NCBI GenBank assembly: GCA_003665825.1
Contig: QPFY01000004.1
Location: 248,001 to 312,000 of the forward strand
Source of the DNA: Microbotryum silenes-acaulis
Lineage: Eukaryota > Basidiomycota > Microbotryomycetes > Microbotryales > Microbotryaceae
DNA length: 64,000 nucleotides
Direction: 5' to 3'
Shown here: piece after piece, positions 34,701 through 45,323 of the stretch
How positions within the stretch are numbered: position 1 is the stretch's first letter
Layout of the letters: every line of letters begins with the position of its first letter
The notes under the pieces: generated by a model
What the model saw: only the letters and a program-made list of their open reading frames with translations
Database searches by the model: none
What the model was told of the DNA's origin: nothing
Position numbers and translations under genes: made by a program

Positions 34701-37700
34701 TGACCTTAAGAACGCCCAATCTCGTGTTGGCGGAAATGGCATTCTCATCAATGACGGTGATGCCGATGACGGCGCTCGATCGATCGGTGACGAGGAATTC
34801 GCAAGGTCGCTCCCAAACGGGGTTCGGCGATCGTTTGAGCGTCTGGGTGCGATGTACGATCTGATCGTTGAGGCGCACCTCGGCGCACGTATTGATCTGT
34901 GGGCACAAACATCGGCCAATCAGCGCGGTACCAGAGACAAATAAATATGTAGATCTGGCAACCCACCTGCTGTCCTCGGCCATCGAGGTCCTTGGCTTGG
35001 TGCACAACAAGGCGCACAACTCCGGTCTCTGCTCGTCCAGCGCAAGCACTTGATCAGACATCTGACTTTGCACAAGTAATTGACTCGAGCTTACTCGTCT
35101 CAGGGATGGTCTCGACAGTTCCGTCGGGCAACTTTTTGGCCGTGAGAACAGGGAAGTAGATCTGAGCAAAAGCATAAAACACCCTCGTCAGGTTCGTGGC
35201 TCAAGGCCACACCACAACCCGCAGTTGATGCACATACCGCATCAAATTTGATAACTCCTCGTGCCTTGCCGTCAAAGATGACATCCGCATTGATGCCCTC
35301 TTGTTGGCCATCTTCCATCAAGGATTTCAAGTCGAAGCTCGCCGTGCCGAGGTCGGAATCGGCGCGGTGTTCGTTCCAATCCTTGATCGTCATCGTTAGG
35401 CTCTCGTTGAGGTTGTTCAAGAGGATGTATTTGGTTTCGTTCCAATGAGGGGTCGTACTATTCGAGCGGCACAAGGACAAGCGTCAGCTTAGTCCACACA
35501 CATTCTTCCTAAAAACTCTGTCTGCTTACGTGCTGCGCTTGACGGTAGTCTTGGCCAACTCGGCCCGACCGGCAATCGCGACGCTGACATAGGGATCCGG
35601 TGATCCTCCGCCAAGCTTGATCCCCTTCAATCCCCGGCCGCTGTAAATGGTCAGGGCCAACACACCGCAGGCGGTGTCGATAGGAGCACCGGAGAGCATC
35701 TGTTCGAGGTTGAGGGTGAAGGTGTTGGGGTGGTACATCATGGGGCCGAGGGTCGCATGGACTTGGGAAGTGATGAAGGGTGAAAGTCCAGGAATCTGTG
35801 GGCCGCCATGACACTACTATCAGCGCTTCGACGCGCTGAAAGCTCTCAAAGAGGCATGGCACTCACGAGTGACAGATCAAAGCCGACGGGCTTGAGCACA
35901 AAGTCAAAGACGGGCGGCTGCATGAGCGACAAGTCGACAAGTTGGATGTGCGGGAAGTTGTTCATGAGCTTCATGCGGATACGCTGGGCAGGGGGTGGTC
36001 GATGAAAGTTGGTCAGTACTTTGACTTTGCGCGCACATCTGTGTATGAGCGGCAAGCATATATGAAGCTTACCATCGTGCCCTGGAAACTGATATCTTCA
36101 ACGACAATATCCTTGCCCACAACGGCAGGTCCAATACCCAGTCGGATATTGAGCACGATCTTAGGGTTGACCTTGCGACTCGCTTGGCGCTGCGTCATGT
36201 CCTGGATGTCGTTGGGCACGAAGGAGATCTTCCATTCCATCATGACGACATCATCTTCAGTGTCGGCGAAAGTGCGCACGTGATCGATGTTGGGCGGTTT
36301 GGTGCCGAGGGTGAAGGTCGTCATGCGGATCGAGTCGAGGAAGGCCGGGGTCGAGGTTTGTAAGACCTGATCAACGGATGCGACGATCTGCAAGGCAAAG
36401 TGCAACAATGAGGATCAGTATGCGAATCCGGAGGGCGCATGCTCGCGTGACTTCACTTACCGTAGCGGAAAGCACGGGCTCATAGATCTAAGTGCGAGGC
36501 GGCCAAAGGTCACCAAGCTCAAATGAGCATACGATTGTTGGAACTAACCGGACCGCCACTCACCAGCCAAAATCGCTGAAGGAACAAGTTCAACCAGGTC
36601 GCCGACTCGACATCAGCCCGAAGACCTTTTTTGGCCACCTCGCGAACGAGATCGTCACGAGCATTGCGCCGAGTCCGCCTGATGCTCGTGTCGTACGCCG
36701 TCGCCGTGACACCGAGGATGACGATGAGCCATCCCCAGCCTCCCCCAAACAGTGTCATAAAGTGCGATGCGACGACGGCGAAGATGATGATGCCAGCGTT
36801 AACCCACCTGCAGGAAGATGTAGAGATGTTAGAACCTGCTCTTCTTCATCCTGGTCGGAGTCGCGGAGGCGAGCGTACCACTGTCCAAAGTAAGCGTCGC
36901 TGATGAAATCACTTAAGATCGACTGGGCCCGGGCATCCTCGGGTGCGAGGTACAGGGACTTGTCGGGGCCGTCATTCCATCCCTGCGGAAGGATGGAAGT
37001 TTAGCACGTAAGCGCGAGCGCCGGACTGCGTGGTCCACTCACAATCGAGAACCAATCAGGAACTAGCAGCAAGGAAAAGAAACACCAATCAGCTTGGTCG
37101 GTCGAGAGCGTCCCATACGCCTCTCGAGTTTTAGGGAAAACTCACTTTCTCGGAGAGCTTCACCGGTCTTGCCCTGGGGCATCGCACCAGGAGGGACAAG
37201 CTTGTCTTTCGGAGCCTCCTTCTTCTCGGTGGCCAAGGCTTCAATCTCCTTGAGATTCGTCGTCGGTTCGACAGGTTTGGTGCCGAGGTCGGTGACCATC
37301 TCTGCACCGCCAACCTTTTTGAAGTCTTTGAGCTCCTTGCCCCGGAAGGAGGGTACGCCGGACATGTCGACGGGCGCTGTTGAGGATGCACCTTTCAGGG
37401 CTTGTTGGGCTTTCTCCTCTGGGCAGGCATCGGGGTCAAACGAGTGCACGGCAGCCCCCTGCATTGACGGGAAGGTGAGACGAAAGCCCACACGACGAAG
37501 AAGGCAAGACGAGTTGTCAGTGAGTCGTACGTGTCATCGGGGCAGAGCAAATAGCGTGTTTTGTTTCGCAGGTCGAATCGACATTCGAATTCAAGGCTAG
37601 TGGGTTCGGCATGCGCTGCACCGCGTCCCTCCTGACGGGGCGAAGGTCGCTCAGAATACGGATTCATATGGGCGGCGGTCATCGGGGCCATGGCCGGATC

Positions 37701-38022
37701 CAAAGCCCTCAAGTGGGGCCGCAGTGCCTGACCACCGACCGACCTTGCGCGGTTGCGCATCCCAGCCGACCCCTCCACCATCCGGGGCCTTTGTAGGATA
37801 CAGAACTGACCATGGCTTCATCCTTGAGTTCCTTGAGCTCCTTGGTCTGCTGCGAGATGGGTGTACTGGCCGCGTTGTAGCTCACGGAAGCTGGCGCTTC
37901 CGCAGCTACGCCTGAGAAGACCACGTCGGACCAGGCGAGCGATTAGTGCCTATGTATATTCGGAGATGCATGAAGTCATAGAAAGTAGAAAAACGCCTGT
38001 ACTCACCTCCATTGACACTCAT
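31785..38022 (-). CDS. Tricalbin: ER-plasma membrane tether with SMP and multiple C2 domains
   Basis: Tricalbins (yeast Tcb1-3, extended-synaptotagmin relatives) tether ER to plasma membrane and carry lipid. Twenty-one exons (38022-38007, 37911-37811, 37458-37146, 37062-37043, 36982-36879, 36807-36564, 36487-36461, 36387-36073, 35983-35867, 35795-35530, 35457-35238, 35161-35095, 35028-34967, 34896-34143, 34072-33832, 33761-33715, 33642-33525, 33447-33307, 33237-32209, 32129-31988, 31919-31785) give 1492 aa (Tcb3 is 1545). A disordered N terminus leads to a membrane hairpin at about 186-225 (WWVNAGIIIFAVVASHF). The SMP domain (about 240-440) has VEWKISFVP-like and RIRMKLMNNFPHI segments. Several C2 domains follow; SGKSDPYAVF with VYDWDR shows Ca2+-type aspartates. 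A Gly/Val repeat lies between the last two. The second intron is 352 nt. Confidence 0.93.
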
Positions 38023-38163
38023 GGCTGTAGGCGAACCGCGAGGTGCAGCAGAAAGGGGGATGGAAGGTGAGTAAAGTGGGTCTCAGGTCGACTGATAGCA
38101 GCACCGCCGATGCCAACCCTTAAAGGAAAAGCACGCACACATAACCGCTCTAATCGCTCGTCA

Positions 38164-38346
38164 CTCTGGGCTCACATAAGGTCGGCTTTTGGGCCCACGT
38201 CGGAGGCACTCTGGTCCCACATCGGAGGCGACTTTGGGATCACATCGGAGCGGACTTTGGGATCACATCGGTGCGGACTTTGAGATCACATCGGAGGTCA
38301 TTCTTGTACCACGTTCATAGGGACTTTGGTATCACATAGTGTAGAC
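38164..38346. repeat. 23-bp tandem minisatellite, about eight units
   Basis: Consecutive units share the core ctttgggatcacatcggagc and have lengths of 22, 23, 23, 23, 23, 23, 23 and 23 nt. The middle three are nearly identical and the outer ones are decayed. It begins 142 bp upstream of the tricalbin start codon, so it sits in or near its promoter. Confidence 0.88.
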
Positions 38347-38603
38347 GCCTGTATCTCTTGCAATATGTGATGTATCACTCTGGGGAATGTAGTATGATGT
38401 ATGGAACAGGTCTATAGTACTTCTGGCCGGTGAGACGAGGCGGACAATGCAGTAGTTGCTACACCGCTCCGCGCCCGTGTCAGCGGTTAGACCTTACGAT
38501 CGTCACGAGGCAGGAAGCGTAGCTTGCAATAAACATCATAGGGTGGAGCAAACCTTTTTTTTCTTGCTGACTAGAAGACTTATGCGGTAATGACATTATC
38601 ACT

Positions 38604-39836
38604 ACATGGGTGAGCTGTAGTGTTCCTTAGGCCTGCAATCGTTAGCACCCTTATTAGAGAAAATTCAAACATTCGGCGAAAGCCCAGGGGCCGCGCCAAA
38701 ACTCGCAGGCGCTCGTCGTTTGACGGGCTACACCGGCAAACTCACGAATGCCCCTGAAAGCAGCTCCTTTCCTCAGAGCTTCACACGCTCACTGGTCTTT
38801 CCCCCCACTCTCCCTTTCTTCTTACATATAAAGTCCTCACCCAAACACTCCTTCCTATCCTCGTCGCGCAGAAATATTGTGCATCTCGAGCAAACGACGC
38901 CTGAAGGGTTTACCTTCAAGATAGATGGCGCCAATCACACTCATGTCGACAGGAGAAATCAGTCAACTGCTGCAAAACAAAGGGGCCCGACCACCCATCG
39001 CGTTGCAGGAACAAGGCTCGCCAGAGCCATATCTATCGGAAGATGAATCGGATCTCGATCAGGATGAGGACGAATCTGAAATCTTGGCAGTTTTGGTCGC
39101 GGTTCCCCCCAGTAAGTCCTCGGCATCTCGCACCTCCTCAGCCTCGGGGCTTTCAAACTCTCGCGAGAACCGTCCCAGCGACACCGAAGAGGATTCGGCA
39201 GGTGCGAGAGTTCGAAAGCCCCGACTCAGGCTGAGGACTCACTCGTGCGAGATGCCAAGGACTTGGGGGGAACCGGGACCAAAGCTGCCGAGGTTTTCGA
39301 ATCGGCCTCATCCTGATCAAATCCGATTCATAATCCGATAGGTGTGGCTCTGGGGAGCTTTGTCGCTGCCGCGCGATGGATGGCCCCCTTTGTTTTGGAG
39401 CAGTTGGTCAATCGCTTTTGTTGACATGAGCGTACTTGGCCATCTAGAAGGTACCCCATGCACAGGCGTTGTTGTGCTCGAGATGGACGAAATTTCCGCT
39501 CAAAAATGAAGGGAAAGAGTGCTTTGGGTGAGGATTGTATGTGTAGAAGTGGGAGAGTGGAGGGAAAGAGAGGATCGTGCGACGCCGCTTGGTGTGAGGG
39601 GTGCGCAGGGGTGCGCAGGGGTGCGCGAGGGTGCGCCCCTCCCACGGACGTTGCACAACTGCCAGGACAAGCTCTCCTCTCCTGGTTTCAGGGGCATTCA
39701 TGAGTTTGCCGGTGTAGCCCGCCAAATGACGAGCGCCTGCGAATTTTCGCGCGGCCCGGCTTTTAGGCTTTCGCCGAATGTTTTGGCAGGGGTGCTAACG
39801 GTTGCAGGCTGTAAGGAGCTACAGCTCACCCCATTC
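38604..39836. mobile_element. Large inverted repeat: two head-to-head copies of one element
   Basis: The left arm (about 38604-39164) matches the reverse complement of the right arm (about 39204-39836) almost throughout at an estimated 75-85% identity, with a ~39-nt loop. Anchor pairs: gggctacaccggcaaactca at 38727 with its complement ending 39720; attcggcgaaagc at 38671 with its complement near 39779; actctcgc (39157) with gcgagagt (39204). Each arm contains a TATA-like stretch (acatataaag near 38823 on the left) and then a frame beginning MAPITLMSTGEISQLLQNKG in the left copy, acidic and gag-like. No transposase, RT, terminal CA/TG or target-site duplication was recognised. A fold-back element, or a truncated retroelement pair inserted head to head, are both possible. 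Confidence 0.72.
38925..39341 (+). CDS. Frame within inverted-repeat element, possibly gag-like remnant
   Basis: A 138-aa frame starts MAPITLMSTGEISQLLQNKG, has an acidic stretch (EDESDLDQDEDESE), then crosses the loop and reads the right arm on its antisense side. Only the first ~75 residues, within the left arm, can reflect an ancestral protein. The mirror copy on the minus strand is frameshifted. Not a functional gene in my reading. Confidence 0.3.
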   Translation: MAPITLMSTGEISQLLQNKGARPPIALQEQGSPEPYLSEDESDLDQDEDESEILAVLVAVPPSKSSASRTSSASGLSNSRENRPSDTEEDSAGARVRKPRLRLRTHSCEMPRTWGEPGPKLPRFSNRPHPDQIRFIIR

Positions 39837-41119
39837 ACCCGTCGTAATTCCCCCTCCGAGGAAGAAGTGGCTGAACTAAAATACGGGGGCCTTCGCCGAG
39901 CCCGGGCCCACTCCACTGAGGGGACGAGGGGACGGTTAGTAATACCATAAGTTGGGGCCCGGGGTTACTCGGTGCCGACGATGGTTAGCAGGCACAATAG
40001 CACGATTTCCGACATGAGCTCCGCCGGGTGATAGTGCTTCTGACACGGGGTGGACGTACTTGGTAGTCACGTAAGAGAGCTCGTCAAGTGACAATGTTAT
40101 CACATGGCATGCTACACAAGATAAGATACAGCGCTCCTACTGTACGGGGTAGATGCACCATCCTTGATTGGTAAACGCACCACTTTTCGGGTGCAAATGC
40201 ACCAAACTTGCGCGAAGAACGATGCACCATTCATGTAAGTGAAGCTTGCACCTTACAACCGGGTGTAGATGCGCCAAGCTTCAGGGGTAAACGCGCACGG
40301 GTCATTAGTAATTGCACCGTTTGCTCGCGGCATTATGTATGGATGCTCTTTCTAAAGCGTGGCCTGGCGAGCCTGCACCTCCGGGCGGCGGGGATCGCAG
40401 CTATATTCCCAACCTATAGTAGTGCTGCCCCGAAGGTGAGTACGAAGGAGAGATGGACACCCGGATCTTTCATTCGAGTGGAAAGTATAGTGTGTCGACC
40501 CACACGTATTTTGCGCTTTGTTTGACGAGTTTGCATCGTCATGAATTTTCTCTCCGGCGCCACCCGACAGCCTTCGACAAGCCATCAAAATTATCTTGTT
40601 GATACCAAGTACTTGAACGTGGTCCTGTTGACTCTCCGAGGTTTCAGGGTAAGCTCAATGATGTCCTGCGCTCGTGTGCAGTAGTGTCGATCTGCAGCTA
40701 CTACGACTTTCTCCTCGGACTTGAGCATCGCTTTCTCGAGCAAAAGCTCCGATTACAAGGATACTTGACAAGAGGCCCTAGTCCTCTTCCTTTCGTTTTG
40801 TCATTTAGCGAATGAAACAGTGATCTTGTTTGGATTTTCTAGAGCGAGCAACGTCGAACTTGAGCTGCCAGAGCAAGTTATTGCCACACATCAGTGATAA
40901 GCCACGTCCCACCTCGACCTCCACCAGCGAAATCGATTTGGGCCTCGTCCCAAATGGCGCCTGAGGCTGAGGTTTCGTCGGCCCTATTCGGCTCGTACGA
41001 TTGGTCACCCGAGATCCGGGCCTAAATTCAAAAGTCCGCGCCATCGATCAGGCGGCAACTTTGTCCTTCTACTCACACCCTAACCCCACACCTACACACC
41101 AACTCATTCGCTCACCAAT
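39837..41119. other. Gene-poor spacer between inverted-repeat element and HEM1
   Basis: Apart from the short repeats at 40146-40301, nothing is recognised. Frames present have no protein-like pattern. The last ~300 bp presumably hold the HEM1 promoter. Confidence 0.45.
40146..40301. repeat. Degenerate short repeats built on 'gatgcacca' and 'ggtaaacgc'
   Basis: The block gtagatgcaccatccttgattggtaaacgcac (40150-40182) recurs as gtagatgcgccaagcttcaggggtaaacgcgc (40265-40297). Between them are three more 'tgcacca' cores in alternating context. Old tandem or nested repeat; no element was identified. Confidence 0.55.
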
Positions 41120-43735
41120 ATGGAAGCATTGCGAGGCCTGAAAGCGTTTGGCAACGTATGCCCCTTCCTTCACAAGACGGGCCTGCAGCAATTGCGCATG
41201 CTCTCGACCACGGCTTTGCCCGGTCACCCTCAGACGAACCGACTCGCCGCACTCGCCACCACCAACTGCCCGCTCATGGCCGCTGCCTATGCTCAGAAGG
41301 GGTCGGCTCCCGTCGGCTGTCCAGTGGCTGCAGCACCCTTCTCGACTTCGGGTCAGGCTGGAGAGCCTTCGTCGTCCGGTCGTCAAGCGCGCGGGTACGC
41401 CTCGATCGCCGAGCAACAGACTGAATCCGAGGCTCTCCGTCGTCAAGCCGCGGCCGAGGCTCAACAAGCCAAGTGCGGCAACACCGTCACTAGCCCCAAA
41501 CTCCCGGGCCAACAAGACGTCCTTGAAGGTCTCGAGGAGGAGCACTCGCCAGAGCGCGTCTTCCACGGAGGCCGCCCGACGAACGCGCTTGGGTTCGCCA
41601 AGCATGTCATCACCTCGGCTAGACCAGGCTTCGAGTACGATTCGTTCTATCATCAAGAGCTGGACAGGAAGCACAAAGACAAGTCTTATAGGGTTAGTTC
41701 TCGTGCTCCGATTTATTGGCTTGAAGCTCGTTTCATCGAGTGGTCGGCCGTGCGCTGCCTTCGACCGATCGCGATCGCTTTCCCCGCAAACCCTGACTCA
41801 CCTCGAATCCGCACTTGCCCAACTTGCTCCTCCCGCCGCCATGTATCCGCCTCCAACAGTACTTCAATAACATCAACCGTTTGAGAGCCAAGTTTCCCGT
41901 CGCTCACACCGCCAAGGTCGAGGACGAGGTCACCGTGCACTGCTCCAACGATTAGTGAGTCAAAACTTTCGACCTCGGAAACTCTGGGCAGTTTCCACCA
42001 AGTCTTCTCAGAGATGTTGACCACTGTTTCCATTTCACTTTCAGCCTCGGCATGGGTAGGCACCCCGTAGTGCTGCAAGCGATGCAGTGAGTCATTTCTC
42101 TTTTCCCTTGGCATCCGAGGGCATCTACAAAGAAAATCCCAGCGGCAACTGACTCAGCCTCGCTCCTTTTCAGTGAATGTCTCGACAAGTACGGCGCTGG
42201 CGCTGGTGGAACGCGCAACATCGCCGGTAATGGTCAATTGCACTTGGCCCTCGAGAAGGAGCTCGCCGATCTCCACGGCAAGCCCGCCGCGCTCGTCTTT
42301 TCGTCGTGCTACGTCGCCAATGTCGAGACTTGTGAGTCCGGAAAAGTCGACGCAAGTAGGCTCCCTAAGTGGAACTGATTTGTGAATGATGTCGAGCTTG
42401 CAGTGAGCACCCTCGGCTCCAAGTTGCCGGGCTGCGTCATCCTCTCGGACGAAAGCAATCACGCGTCCATGATCCAGGGCATTCGCCACTCGCGCGCCAA
42501 CAAGGTCATCTTCAAGCACAACGATGTCGCTGACCTCGAGGCCAAGCTCAAGGCTTTGCCCATTGATACGTGAGTGGACATGGAGACACATGGTGAAAGC
42601 TCGATACCGCTGTCAGAGGCTAAACTTCCATCGTCCGTCGCTCCCCAGGCCCAAGATCATCGCCTTCGAGTCCGTCTACTCGATGTGCGGCAGCGTCGGA
42701 CCCATCGAAGAAATTTGCGACCTCGCCGAAAAGTATGGTGCCATCACTTTCCTCGATGAAGTTCATGCCGTCGGTATGTACGGACCGCGCGGTGCCGGTG
42801 TCGCCGAGCACCTCGATTTCGAGGCCAATAAGAACGGTGGCAAGATCGGCAGTGCGATGGATAGGATCGACATTGTGCGTGTAGGATCCACTGCCGTGTC
42901 CGCGCGCCCGTGTAAGGACGTCTTTGCTGAGTACACTCTGGTTTCAACGCGCACTGCAGGTCACTGGTACTTTGGGCAAGGCCTACGGTGTCGTTGGCGG
43001 CTACATCGCCGCTAATACCAAGCTTGTCGACATGATCAGGTCGTACGCGCCTGGTTTCATCTTTGTACGTACTTTTGATCGCCCCTGATTTCCTACTGAA
43101 GAGGTACTAATCAGGAGCTTGTGGTACATTCGCAGACGACGTCGCTCCCTCCCGCTAACATGGCCGGTGCCCGCGCCGCGATCGCCTACCAAAAGGAGCA
43201 CATTGGTGACCGCCAACAACAACAACGCAACGTCGCGACGGTCAAATCCAGGCTCACCGCGATCGGTATTCCCGTGATTCCGAACCCTTCGCACATCGTC
43301 CCGCTGTTGGTCGGTAACGCCGAACAAGCCAAAGCAGCTAGCGACCTGCTTTTGAGAAAACACAAACTCTACGTCCAGAGCATCAACTTCCCCACCGTCG
43401 CCATCGGTAGCGAACGTCTGCGCATCACCCCTAGTCCTTTGCACACGCCTGAGCAGCTCGACGAACTCGTCAATGCGCTCAATGAGGTGTGGAACGAGTT
43501 GGGCTTGAAGCGTTCGGCGGACCTTCAAGGTCGAAAGGAGTTGGAAGGTCGTCCGGCCAACTTGTGGACGGCTCAACAACTCGGTCAATCAGCTGGTGAG
43601 TTGATGCAGGTTCTTTATACATTAATAAAGCTCCGTGGACTGATGCTGGAGCCTGTTGACTACACAGTCATGCCCGAACTCGACCCCACCGCGTTCTCTC
43701 GCGGTGCAGTCGTCTCGATCGCCTCGGCGTTGTGA
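41120..43735 (+). CDS. HEM1: 5-aminolevulinate synthase, mitochondrial
   Basis: The PLP enzyme that condenses glycine and succinyl-CoA in the mitochondrial matrix, first step of heme synthesis. Nine exons (41120-41692, 41860-41954, 42045-42086, 42174-42331, 42404-42569, 42649-42874, 42960-43064, 43136-43595, 43668-43735) give 630 aa. The presequence ([20 protein letters not shown]) holds three Cys-Pro pairs at residues 14, 50 and 67, the form of heme-regulatory motifs. Core motifs are [44 protein letters not shown] with the PLP-binding Asp, and TGTLGKAYG with the Schiff-base lysine. The C terminus ([13 protein letters not shown]) is on a short last exon. Length is typical of fungal ALAS. Confidence 0.96.
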
Positions 43736-44215
43736 AGCCTGTCTCGGATTCGAGTTTCGAGTTTTGTTCTCAAGTCTCAAGTTCAAAGCTAGCTGCAGGG
43801 ATTGATCACAAAGGACCGATGGGGAAACTCTAAAGTGTATCGGTTGTTCTAGAGTCGTCTAACGTCTTCAGTGTCTCGTTCATCCGTGAGCAGGACCAGA
43901 CTTTTCGTTGTCGGTGACTCCCCCACGATGTAGATGCATTTTTTGGGTGTAGTCTCGGAAATCCATAGTGCGCTGTTTGCCAAACCCCACCTTGAATCTC
44001 CAAAAGGATATTATGCTTCGGATGATTACACGTTGAGCTCAAAAGAGATGCGTACTCAGCGGACTGCTCAAGAGCGCACAAGTGAATCGCACCCACGCCC
44101 ATACCATTGCGGAGTCAAGGTGCACGTGGCGAACCTCATTTCGCACCGACCCATCTTGACCTCTAGCTAGCGCCGCGCTCTCTCTCCCTCCCAACTCAAC
44201 TACCCACGGCCCATC
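43736..44215. other. Spacer HEM1 / APT1
   Basis: 480 bp between two plus-strand genes. No further gene was seen. The final 60 bp before the APT1 ATG are C/T-rich. Confidence 0.5.
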
Positions 44216-45022
44216 ATGTCCTCCCCCGCATCCGACGTTGAATTGATCAAGGTATTTCAATCTCATGCGTCACTTTTTACTGTGAAATTCCGTGCTAACG
44301 ATGAATGATGCACCCCCTCCGCACCAGAACAAGTTGGGCGTACACCCCGATTTCCCGAAAGCGGGTATCGTCTTCTTGGACATCTTCCCCCGTGCGTGTA
44401 GAAGAAAAAAAAGACTGGGAACGATGACTAGCCCCACATCTATCTGACCAGGGTCGTGGTATACACAGTCTTCCAAGATGCGATCGTATTTGAAACCCGT
44501 AAGCCAGCCACCCACATCAAAGGGGATCGCTTAACCACCCCACCCCCGTCCTCTGCCACGACCTTAAGCCAATTCACCCCCTCCCAACCCCCTACAGTGA
44601 TCACTCACTTCATGTCGCACATCTTCACGCACACCTTGCCTCGAACCCCGCACAACAAGATCGACGTCGTAGTAGGACTCGACGCTCGTGGATTCCTCTT
44701 CGGACCTATCCTCGCTTCCCGTCTCGGTGCAAGTTTCGTTCCCGTTCGAAAATCGGGTAAGTTACCCGGAAAGACGATCGAGGCGATTTACGAGAAGGAA
44801 TACGGTCAGGATAAATTCGAAATGCAAGCGGGTGCGATCAAGGACGGTCAAACGGTGTTGTGTGTGGATGATTTGATCGCTACGGGAGGGTCCGCGAAAG
44901 CGGCGGGGGAATTGATTACGAAGAGTGGAGGTAAGACGGTCGAGTATTTGTTTGTGATTGATATTCAGATTGGGGGGGCAGATGTGTTGGATGCGCCGAG
45001 CTATTCGATCGTCAAAGCTTAG
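44216..45022 (+). CDS. APT1: Adenine phosphoribosyltransferase
   Basis: Purine salvage enzyme converting adenine and PRPP to AMP in the cytosol. Four exons (44216-44251, 44328-44391, 44469-44498, 44598-45022) give 184 aa, the usual size. The N terminus carries HPDFPKAGIVFLDI, the hood region contains GLDARGFLFGP, and the PRPP-binding loop is VDDLIATGGSAKAA, with both aspartates intact. RKSGKLPGKT is the flexible loop. Exon 3 is only 30 nt and encodes LFQDAIVFET. The stop lies about 300 bp from the convergent NPC2 gene. Confidence 0.95.
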
Positions 45023-45323
45023 GGGAAGAGGAGGGAGAAGAATGTGCTTCTGGGCTGGGAGGTCTCGGCTATCTTTTGGCTAAGACCAGGCTCCTTTGGG
45101 AATCAGTGATCAGAGATAGAATAGGATCATCTATGTAAAATCAACACGGTGCCTTCAATACAGAAAATGGGGAAGAGATGGAGGGATTAATGCGCCAATT
45201 GCATAGGGCTTGGTAGGGAGAGAGAAAAGAGAAAGGGCTTGGTATCCGGGGGAATCAAGGAACGACAAAGCTATGCAAAATCAAGTCTGCGCATTAAACG
45301 TGGCAGAATCTCAACTCGACAAT
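45023..45323. other. Convergent spacer APT1 / NPC2
   Basis: 301 bp between 3' ends. Purine-rich on the plus strand. A segment at 45063-45090 resembles the first 20 nt of U2 snRNA but does not continue (see rejected items). Confidence 0.5.

Noticed and set aside
37459..37810. Possible extra exon inside the 352-nt tricalbin intron
   Set aside because: Flanking exons already join in phase 0 and give the expected protein. The open frame inside has no tricalbin similarity that I can see.
45063..45090. Resemblance to the 5' end of U2 snRNA (ctcggctatcttttggctaag)
   Set aside because: Only about 20 nt match. The branch-point recognition sequence, Sm site and later stems that should follow are absent.
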